55,301 nucleotides of DNA from Actinomycetota bacterium (lineage in GTDB: Bacteria > Actinomycetota > Acidimicrobiia > Acidimicrobiales > Acidimicrobilacustridaceae), in contig JACPNV010000099.1 of the NCBI GenBank assembly GCA_016185305.1, positions 1-55,301 of the forward strand. The letters are read 5' to 3'. The notes under the pieces were generated by a model that was not told the DNA's origin, ran no database searches, and saw only the letters and a program-made list of their open reading frames with translations. Shown in pieces: positions 8,423 to 14,646 of the stretch. The translations under genes and the position numbers were made by a program. The first letter of the stretch is position 1, and every line of letters starts with the position of its first letter.

Positions 8423-9367
8423 ATGCTGCTCGCCTCCCTCTTCGCGGCCGGGCTCGCCCTGGTGCTCCTTCCGGGCGTGCTGGTGCGGTTCGCCCGCCAT
8501 CTCGAACCGTCCGAGTGGGCCGGCATCTGCCGCTTCGCGCTCGTGATCGGGACGGCGAGCGTGGAGGTGGCACTCATCGGGCAGGCCGCACCGACGGTGT
8601 TGCGGTTCGGCGGTGTCACGCCCCTGGCCGATGCTTGCGAGAAGCTGGTCGGATCATGGGTGCCGGGCGACCCCGTGTACGGGTGGGTCGCGGCGGGCTT
8701 CGCTTTGGCGTTGCCGGTGCTGGCCACGATCGGGTGGCTGCGAACCCGCCGTACCTGGGGGCGCGTGCACATCGAGGCCGGCCTCGGCCGCCGTGCCCGC
8801 CATGGTGACATCGAGGTCGCGGTGATCCCGACCTCCACACCCATCGCCTACGGCGTCCACTACCGGGGGCGGGACCAGATCGTCATGTCCGACGGCCTGC
8901 TGGTCGAGCTCACCGGTGCTCAAACCGACGCGGTGCTGCGCCACGAGGAAGCCCATCTCGCCTTGGCGCACCATCGCTTCTTGCTGGCCGGCGCGGCGGT
9001 CGAGCATGCCTTCGCCCGGATAGCACCGGTACGGCGGAGCGTCGCGGCGATGCGGGCTGGTCTTGAGCGCTGGGCCGACGAGAAGGCCTGCGGTTCCAGC
9101 CATGCGCAGCGCCGCGATCTCGCCGACGCGCTGCTCGGTGTCGCGCTGGTCGGCATCAGCGACTCGGTTACCGCTTTGTGGGGCAGCTCCGGCATCAGTG
9201 ATCGGGTCGAAGCACTCGAGAGCGAGCGCCAGACCGTCGGCGTGCTGTGCCGCGCCACGGCGTACGCGCCGTTCGTCGCGGTTGCGGTGCCAGGCACGGC
9301 CGCGCTGGGCAGTTGGCTGGGCGAGCTCTCCAATGTCCTGGTGGTGGCGGCCTGCCCGCTGAGCTGA
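8423..9367 (+). CDS. M56-family membrane metallopeptidase (BlaR1/MecR1-like)
   Basis: This 314-residue membrane protein has hydrophobic segments near residues 1-20, 35-55 and 85-105, and a terminal one near 290-310. The zinc site RHEEAHLALAHH (HExxH) is followed about 50 residues later by WADEKACG, which supplies the third ligand Glu. No penicillin-binding sensor domain follows, so the signal is not a beta-lactam bound to such a domain. It starts at ATG 8423, immediately after the blaI stop. Expected role: regulated cleavage of the BlaI-like repressor. Confidence 0.9.
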   Translation: MLLASLFAAGLALVLLPGVLVRFARHLEPSEWAGICRFALVIGTASVEVALIGQAAPTVLRFGGVTPLADACEKLVGSWVPGDPVYGWVAAGFALALPVLATIGWLRTRRTWGRVHIEAGLGRRARHGDIEVAVIPTSTPIAYGVHYRGRDQIVMSDGLLVELTGAQTDAVLRHEEAHLALAHHRFLLAGAAVEHAFARIAPVRRSVAAMRAGLERWADEKACGSSHAQRRDLADALLGVALVGISDSVTALWGSSGISDRVEALESERQTVGVLCRATAYAPFVAVAVPGTAALGSWLGELSNVLVVAACPLS

Positions 9368-9481
9368 GTGATCGGCTGGCTTCTCCGACGGCATGTCGGT
9401 GCGTTCGGGCACACCGCGTAGATCGAGCGAGAGCACGCTCGCCCACTCGCGGGGTGCCGGCCCTGGAACCGTGACGAGGCT

Positions 9482-9520
9482 GGGTGCGTTCTCTGGGAAG
9501 ACATGATCACGAACGCACCC
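9482..9520. promoter_or_regulatory. 10-bp inverted repeat before ccdA2
   Basis: GGGTGCGTTC (9482-9491) and GAACGCACCC (9511-9520) are a perfect inverted repeat with a 19-bp spacer, 31 bp before the preferred ccdA2 start. No T-run follows, so it is not a typical intrinsic terminator. It may be an operator or a 5'-UTR stem-loop. Confidence 0.55.
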
Positions 9521-9551
9521 ATCGATGGCACAGAGAAGGAACCTTCGGCTG

Positions 9552-10502
9552 ATGTCTGAGGTCCTCGCCGGTACGACGCTGCTCACCGCGTTCCTCGCGG
9601 GGATGGTCGCGCTGTTCGCGCCGTGCTGCGTCTCGGTGACCTTTCCCGCGTACCTCGCGGCGGCGTCTCGCCGCCGCGCCGCGCAGGTCGCGATGACGTT
9701 CGCGTTCGCCGCCGGGATCGCGACGTTGATCCTGCCCATCGCCATGGGCGCAAGCTGGATCGCTGGCCGAATCACCGAGTATCACTTGATCGTCTACGGC
9801 GTCGGCGCCCTCTTGATGGCTGGTCTCGGCGTGGCAACCCTGGCCGGCTGGCATCCGCACCTCCCGATGCCGTCGCGGCGCCCCGACCCGGTGCCCGGCC
9901 CGGGCGCGGCCTACCTGCTCGGCCTGTTCAGTGGTGTCGCTTCGGCGTGTTGCGCACCCGTCGTCGCCGGCGTGATCGCCGTGGCTGGCGCATCGGCGTC
10001 GTTCACCGTCGCGCTGGCGGTCGGAGTGTTCTACGTGTTCGGCATGGTCGCACCGCTGTTCGTGATGGCCCTCCTGTGGGATCGCTACGGCAGCCGGTTC
10101 GAGCGCCTCGCGTCCCGGCGGGCCCGTGTCCCGTTCAGCCGGCGCACGCTGCCGGTGGCGAACCTCATCGGCGGCATCTTGCTGCTCGCCATGGCCGCGC
10201 TCGTAGCCGTGCTCGCCATCACCGGGCCGCAGATGAATGCCGGGGGTTGGCCGTCCGGCGTGGCGGCCTACGTCGATCATCTCGCCAACGTGGCTTCGTC
10301 TGGGCTCTCTACTGTCCCCGGCGTGGTCATCGCCGCCGTACTGGTTACAGCGTTGTTCGGTTTGGGCTGGATCGCCGCGCGCCAGTCCAGCCGGCGAGCG
10401 GCGAGCAGCGGTGCCGATGATCCACCGGCGCTCGCTCGGGGGCCTGGCAGCGACCGGGTCACCGACCGCGAGCTACCTCGCGAAAGGATCGATCACCGAT
10501 GA
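9552..10502 (+). CDS. CcdA/DsbD-family thiol-disulfide transporter, second copy
   Basis: This polytopic membrane protein of 316 residues has FAPCCVSVTFPAYL in the first segment and GVASACCAPVVAGV about 120 residues later. Each redox Cys is doubled (CC), unlike the copy at 3134. ATG 9552 is preferred over ATG 9525 because AGAAGGA precedes it, and because the upstream ATG would lie only 4 bp after a 10-bp inverted repeat. The stop overlaps the next gene (ATGA), which encodes a thioredoxin-fold protein, and a glutaredoxin follows. Together they form a second extracytoplasmic thiol-redox relay. Confidence 0.88.
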   Translation: MSEVLAGTTLLTAFLAGMVALFAPCCVSVTFPAYLAAASRRRAAQVAMTFAFAAGIATLILPIAMGASWIAGRITEYHLIVYGVGALLMAGLGVATLAGWHPHLPMPSRRPDPVPGPGAAYLLGLFSGVASACCAPVVAGVIAVAGASASFTVALAVGVFYVFGMVAPLFVMALLWDRYGSRFERLASRRARVPFSRRTLPVANLIGGILLLAMAALVAVLAITGPQMNAGGWPSGVAAYVDHLANVASSGLSTVPGVVIAAVLVTALFGLGWIAARQSSRRAASSGADDPPALARGPGSDRVTDRELPRERIDHR

Positions 10503-11161
10503 CACCCTCTACGTTCCGCCGCTCTCCTGCAGCCACCGGCTTGATCGTCGCGGGGATCGTCGCCGTCGCCGTGGCTGTGCTCTTTGCCATCTTCAACCAG
10601 TCCAGCAACCCCGCCACGAGCTCGTTGCCGGGGATCGGTGGCGTGCGCGGATCCGGCCCGTACGCCTACCAGATCGGCAATCCGGGCCCTGGCCAGCAGG
10701 CACCACCGATCACCCTCCCCACGACGTCGGGCTCGACGTGGTCCTTGGAGAGCCAGCGGGGCAAGAACGTGCTCGTGTACTTCCAGGAAGGCGTCGGGTG
10801 TCAGCCCTGCCTCGATCAGATCAAGGCCATCGAGGCCGACCCCGCCTTTCTCGAGAACCTCGGAGTCGACGAGCTCGTGAGCATCACCGGTAGCCCGAGC
10901 GCCCAGATCGCCCAGAAGGCCTTCGACATGGGGCTCAAGACAACCGTGCTGCCCGACCCCGGTCTTGCCCTCTCCCGCAGCTACCGCGCCAACGAGTACG
11001 GGATGATGGGAGACGCCGCCGACGGGCACACCTTCATCCTCGTCGGGCCCGACGGCACCATACGATGGCGTGCCGACTACGGCGGCCCGCCGAACTACAC
11101 GACGTTCGTCCCGCTCGACCAGTTGCGCGCTGACCTTCAAGCCGGCGCGACCAAGCAATGA
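10499..11161 (+). CDS. Membrane-anchored redoxin (thioredoxin/AhpC-TSA fold)
   Basis: The 220-residue protein has an N-terminal anchor (about residues 13-31, GLIVAGIVAVAVAVLFAIF) and a thioredoxin fold. The active site is FQEGVGCQPCLDQI (CxxC) and a distal stretch reads HTFILVGPDGTIRW. It resembles peroxiredoxin-like or TlpA-like proteins fed by CcdA. It overlaps ccdA2 by 4 nt upstream and the glutaredoxin gene by 4 nt downstream, so all three are translationally coupled. Expected to act outside the membrane; its substrate is unknown. Confidence 0.88.
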   Translation: MTPSTFRRSPAATGLIVAGIVAVAVAVLFAIFNQSSNPATSSLPGIGGVRGSGPYAYQIGNPGPGQQAPPITLPTTSGSTWSLESQRGKNVLVYFQEGVGCQPCLDQIKAIEADPAFLENLGVDELVSITGSPSAQIAQKAFDMGLKTTVLPDPGLALSRSYRANEYGMMGDAADGHTFILVGPDGTIRWRADYGGPPNYTTFVPLDQLRADLQAGATKQ

Positions 11162-11427
11162 CCGAGCATCGGATTACGCTCCTGACTCGCGATGACTGCT
11201 CGATGTGCGAAAACGCCAAGGCGGTACTTGCCGACCTCGGCCGCGACTTCGAGCTCGACGTCGAGGAGATCGCCATCGACAGCCCGGCCGGTCGCGAGCT
11301 CGCGGTGTCGGCTGGGGTCCTCTTCCCGCCCGGCGTGCTCGTCGACGGCACACCGTTCAGCCACGGGCGGCTCCCTGCCCGCAAGTTGCGCCGTACACTC
11401 AGCCGCACGACGGACGGCTCGCCCTAG
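11158..11427 (+). CDS. Glutaredoxin-like small thiol oxidoreductase
   Basis: The 89-residue thioredoxin-fold protein has the active site RDDCSMCENAKAVL (CxxC), then LFPPGVLVDG in the cis-Pro position. No signal peptide is visible, so it should act in the cytoplasm, perhaps handing electrons to the CcdA2 relay or handling copper. It resembles the DUF836/glutaredoxin-2-type group. It overlaps the redoxin gene by ATGA. Confidence 0.85.
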   Translation: MTEHRITLLTRDDCSMCENAKAVLADLGRDFELDVEEIAIDSPAGRELAVSAGVLFPPGVLVDGTPFSHGRLPARKLRRTLSRTTDGSP

Positions 11428-11491
11428 CTGCCCTGACCCGCTACGGTTCATCAACTACACGACGTCGTTGCGCACCCGGAGGGGTTCCGCC

Positions 11492-11629
11492 ATGTGTCTC
11501 GACAAGAGAGTCCCGAGCCCGGCCACGCCCGAACGCGATAGCGATGGCGACGAGGTTGAACGGTTGCGCCGCGACGTTCCCGGGCTGCGCGAAGAAGTGG
11601 CGATGCGTAAGAGCGTGGTCCAGCCGTGA
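11492..11629 (+). CDS. 45-residue small protein, coupled to DUF2752 gene
   Basis: An ATG with a strong GGAGGGG Shine-Dalgarno at 8-nt spacing opens a 45-codon ORF, MCLDKRV...SVVQP. Its stop overlaps the GTG of the DUF2752 gene (GTGA). The second half, EVERLRRDVPGLREEV, could form a short amphipathic helix or coiled coil. No family is recognised. The Shine-Dalgarno and overlap make translation likely; it may be a true small protein or a coupling leader. Confidence 0.55.
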   Translation: MCLDKRVPSPATPERDSDGDEVERLRRDVPGLREEVAMRKSVVQP

Positions 11630-12111
11630 CAGCGATCGACCCTACCGGCAACCAGGCCGACGAGCGACCACCGCCGCCTGACGGTCCTGCCGGTCGCCTC
11701 CACCTCGTCGTCGAGCGTCGCGACTCGATGCGCTGGCTCACCTTTACCGCCATCGGCGGCCTGATCATCGCCGCGGTTCTTGCCGCCATCGGCGGGTTCC
11801 CCCTCGACAACCCCATGCCGACCCACAGCTTCGGGCTCGTCGAGCCGACGTGCGGGCTCACCCGTGGCTCGACCGCGATCGCGCGCGGCGACTTCGCCAC
11901 TGCTTGGCGCTACAACCCGGCCGCGTTCCTCGTCATGGGCCTCGGTGCCGCTTTCGTGATCCGCGCCATCGTGGGCTGGACGATGCACCGGTGGGTCAAC
12001 CTCCACGGCCGGCCCGGCAAGTACGCGTACCTCGTCGGCGCGGCCGCTTTCGTGGCGCTGTGGGTCTACCAGCAGACCAACGCCGACTTCATCATCAACT
12101 CGCGCATCTGA
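11626..12111 (+). CDS. DUF2752 membrane protein
   Basis: The 161-residue protein has three likely membrane segments (about residues 38-58, 95-115, 132-150). The signature PTCGLTRGSTAIARGDF sits between the first two and is followed by WRYNPAAF. It is a paralogue of the partial gene at 1-423. The start is a GTG overlapping the upstream small ORF. Family function is unknown. The position after a thiol-redox operon, with the paralogue beside a copper oxidase, hints at a shared role in metal or redox handling at the membrane. Confidence 0.85.
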   Translation: MTAIDPTGNQADERPPPPDGPAGRLHLVVERRDSMRWLTFTAIGGLIIAAVLAAIGGFPLDNPMPTHSFGLVEPTCGLTRGSTAIARGDFATAWRYNPAAFLVMGLGAAFVIRAIVGWTMHRWVNLHGRPGKYAYLVGAAAFVALWVYQQTNADFIINSRI

Positions 12112-12180
12112 CCGACTCGTCCACCGGTGGCAGCGAGCTGAGGCACGGTGCCGTGACCGGCGGTCGTGGGGGGCCGGTGA

Positions 12181-13296
12181 TCACCGCGGCGCGGGCGTGA
12201 CCTCAGCTGGCGGCCGGGGATCGTTGGGAACGATCGGAGCGGTGAGCAGCCCTAGCAGGGCTGCGATCAATGCCGACAGGACGATCACGCCGGCCCACAG
12301 CTCGACGGTCCAGCCGACGCCGCCCGCGGTGAGTTGGAAGAGGAAGAAGTAGCCGGCCCACAGCACGGCGATCGCGGTTGGCACCACGATCAACGCCGGC
12401 CAGCGTCGCGCGACCATGACGTCGCCGGCCGCGCCGGCGACGACGCCGGCGAGGACGAGCCAGGGCGTCCGGAACTCGTCGAGGCCGACGAAGAGCACGG
12501 TGACCGTGCCGAAGAACAGCGTGAACGCCCCCCTCGGCGGGATCCACCGGCGGAGCAGCAGGTACGACGGGACGCTGAACAGCACGGTGGTCATCAGGAT
12601 CGACGCGATGCCGAGCAACTGCTGGAGCTCGGGTGTGATGGTGGACGGGTGGACCTCGGGCACATCGGCTGTCCGGGTGAAGGCGGTGCTGGCGGCCTTG
12701 TTGAGGAACGGCGAGAGGTAGAGCAGGAAGAAGCCGACCAGCGCGGTCAGCAGCGCGAAGTCGAGCACGATGGGTACGGCGCGACCGAGCGTGGTCGGCT
12801 CGTGGTCGGGGTCGCCCCACGCGGAACGGATCGGTGCGCTCAGAGCGATCAGCCCGCCCGTGAGCAGAAGGAGGTGGGTCGGGCTGAGCAACGCCTCCAC
12901 GCCGACTTCGACGCCGAGCAGTTGGTGCCAGATGAGGTCGCCCATCCCGCCCGCCGCGAACATGCCCAGCGCGAGCAGTGTCAGGCCGTGGCCTCGCGGG
13001 AGCGTCTCGGTCCAGGGGCGGCCGGGCTGGCGGGACGACCACGCGACCGCCGTCGCCGCGGCGGCCGCGGCGACGAACCCGCTGTAAAGCACGCCGTGCC
13101 ATGGCGTGAAGAACGACTCGACCGCGTTGCTGGTGTGGGCCCAGCCGTCGAGGAAGAGCCCGACGATCATCCACAGTCCGAAGAGCACGCCGGCGAGCTG
13201 CTGGCCGAAGGTCAGCCCCGGCCGGCTGCCGGCCGGGGCCGGCTTTGTCCTCGGTTCGGTTCGTGGCTGGTCCTTCACGGCGTGTTCCAGGGCCAT
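12181..13296 (-). CDS. Polytopic membrane protein of unknown function
   Basis: This 371-residue protein has about nine hydrophobic segments. A GGGAGGG Shine-Dalgarno lies 5 nt before the ATG at 13296. Recognisable stretches include GLWMIVGLFLDGWAHTS, FFTPWHGVLYSGF, GMGDLIWHQLLG and LLSPTHLLLLTGG. Conserved-looking His residues inside or beside membrane segments could bind metal or heme. No family name is recognised. A 23-bp CsoR-like palindrome lies 36 bp upstream, which suggests copper-dependent expression. The divergent gene at 13479 encodes a Met/His-rich lipoprotein. Confidence 0.82.
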   Translation of the reverse strand: MALEHAVKDQPRTEPRTKPAPAGSRPGLTFGQQLAGVLFGLWMIVGLFLDGWAHTSNAVESFFTPWHGVLYSGFVAAAAAATAVAWSSRQPGRPWTETLPRGHGLTLLALGMFAAGGMGDLIWHQLLGVEVGVEALLSPTHLLLLTGGLIALSAPIRSAWGDPDHEPTTLGRAVPIVLDFALLTALVGFFLLYLSPFLNKAASTAFTRTADVPEVHPSTITPELQQLLGIASILMTTVLFSVPSYLLLRRWIPPRGAFTLFFGTVTVLFVGLDEFRTPWLVLAGVVAGAAGDVMVARRWPALIVVPTAIAVLWAGYFFLFQLTAGGVGWTVELWAGVIVLSALIAALLGLLTAPIVPNDPRPPAEVTPAPR

Positions 13297-13331
13297 GGCT
13301 TCCCTCCCGGGTTCGACTGGGCGTGATCGAT

Positions 13332-13354
13332 CATATACCCCCCTGGGGTATATG
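13332..13354. promoter_or_regulatory. CsoR-type copper operator (predicted)
   Basis: CATATACCCC (13332-13341) and GGGGTATATG (13345-13354) form a perfect 10-bp inverted repeat around CCT. CsoR-family operators are pseudo-palindromes of the type ATACCCC-n-GGGGTAT, and this fits closely. It lies 36 bp before the membrane-protein gene (minus) and 124 bp before the lipoprotein gene (plus), so it could serve both. No csoR gene is in the window. Confidence 0.75.
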
Positions 13355-13478
13355 GCAACCGCTTCGCGCCAGTGGGCGGAATCTGCGGGAGATCCAATAC
13401 GAAGGGCATAGGTGACCCGTGACACACTGGCCGGCGAGGCGGCCAACGTCGTCGCAGCTCGCAGGGGGGAAATCACAC

Positions 13479-14603
13479 ATGAGCACGCCGCAGACCAACG
13501 AACCGCCGGCCCCCGCCCGCGGGGCGCGGAGACGGCGATGGGGACCGTTCGCTCTCGTCGTCGCGCCGGTGTTGCTCGCCGCCGCGTGCGCGTCCGGCAC
13601 GTCAAGCCAGGGTGCCACGGCCGCGAGCGCCCCTTCGGGCTCGAGCGCCCCAGCCGGCACCGCGGCGGCGGCCAAGCCGTGCGACACGGCGGCCAATCCC
13701 GCCGGTTTCTACACCGACGCGCAGCTCTCGGGGGCCCTCGGGGCCAAAGACGACGGCATGGCGGGGATGGACATGAGCGGGTCTGGCGGGACCATGGACC
13801 CGAATGGGGCGGGCGCCACGGCGACCACAAAACCCGAAGACATGAGCGGTGGGCTCGGTGAGGCGGGCGCGGCCCGGCTCATGGTCAAGCTCAACCAGAT
13901 GAGCGACGCCGAGTACGACCAGTGGCTCGAGAGCCTGAACCCGAGCGTCAAGGCCGGAGCGCCCGACGACACCGGCATGGGCGGACGCCTCGGCCCGCAG
14001 AGCTGGATCCCCCAGACCGATAGCGCCGCATGCGCACAGCTCGCGTCCGAGCTCGACACCGCGAAGCAGGTCGCGGCGAAGTACCCGAAGGCGTCGGATG
14101 CGATCGCCGATGGCTACGTGCGCATCGCGCCGTACGTTCCCGGCATCGCCTCGCATTGGATGAAGTTCACGATCGTCGACGGGAAGTTCGACATCAACAA
14201 TCCCGAGATGCTGCTGTATGACGGCAACGACAAAGACGCCAACCTCGTCGGTCTCAGCTACTACCTCCGCAAGCCGGGTGGGGACGAGCCGACGGCCGGG
14301 TTCGCCGGCGGCAACGCCCACTACCACCGCCACGAAGGCCTGTGCGTCGGCCCAACCGGGGTCATAGGCGATTCGACCACGTCGGAGGAGAACTGCAAGG
14401 CGATGGGCGGGACGAAGCAGGACGGCAGCTCGGGCTGGATGAGCCATGCCTGGGTGGTCCCCGGCTGTGAGAGCCCGTGGGGCGTGTTCAGCGCGCAGAA
14501 CCCGATCCTCGACACGCCGCTCGTGGAGGGCTCCGGGCAGGGCGCGCCGTGCAGCGCCAGCCAGATCAAGAGCCGGTGGGATCTGTCGCCGGCGAAGCAG
14601 TGA
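13479..14603 (+). CDS. Met/His-rich lipoprotein, putative copper-binding
   Basis: The 374-residue protein has a lipoprotein signal with lipobox VLLAAAC (Cys about residue 36). A Met/Gly/Asp stretch DDGMAGMDMSGSGGTMD (about 91-107) recalls copper-binding Met motifs. A conserved-looking domain holds SHWMKF, GNAHYHRHEGLC and SHAWVVPGCESPWGVF, offering His, Cys and Met ligands. A G-rich Shine-Dalgarno is 10 nt before the ATG. It is divergent from a membrane protein across a CsoR-like operator and convergent with the P1B ATPase. The family is not recognised; copper binding is inferred from composition and context. Confidence 0.8.
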   Translation: MSTPQTNEPPAPARGARRRRWGPFALVVAPVLLAAACASGTSSQGATAASAPSGSSAPAGTAAAAKPCDTAANPAGFYTDAQLSGALGAKDDGMAGMDMSGSGGTMDPNGAGATATTKPEDMSGGLGEAGAARLMVKLNQMSDAEYDQWLESLNPSVKAGAPDDTGMGGRLGPQSWIPQTDSAACAQLASELDTAKQVAAKYPKASDAIADGYVRIAPYVPGIASHWMKFTIVDGKFDINNPEMLLYDGNDKDANLVGLSYYLRKPGGDEPTAGFAGGNAHYHRHEGLCVGPTGVIGDSTTSEENCKAMGGTKQDGSSGWMSHAWVVPGCESPWGVFSAQNPILDTPLVEGSGQGAPCSASQIKSRWDLSPAKQ

Positions 14604-14646
14604 TGCGGCGCGTCCACGAGTTCGAGGACGCGGCCGCCCGCATCAC
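14600..14646. terminator. Bidirectional hairpin between convergent genes
   Basis: Left arm GTGATGCGG-CGCGTCC pairs with right arm GGACGCG-(4 nt)-CCCGCATCAC around a 10-nt loop, with a small internal bulge. The hairpin includes both stop codons of the convergent lipoprotein and ATPase genes, which are only 39 bp apart. It should terminate in both directions, although no long U-run is present. Confidence 0.65.
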
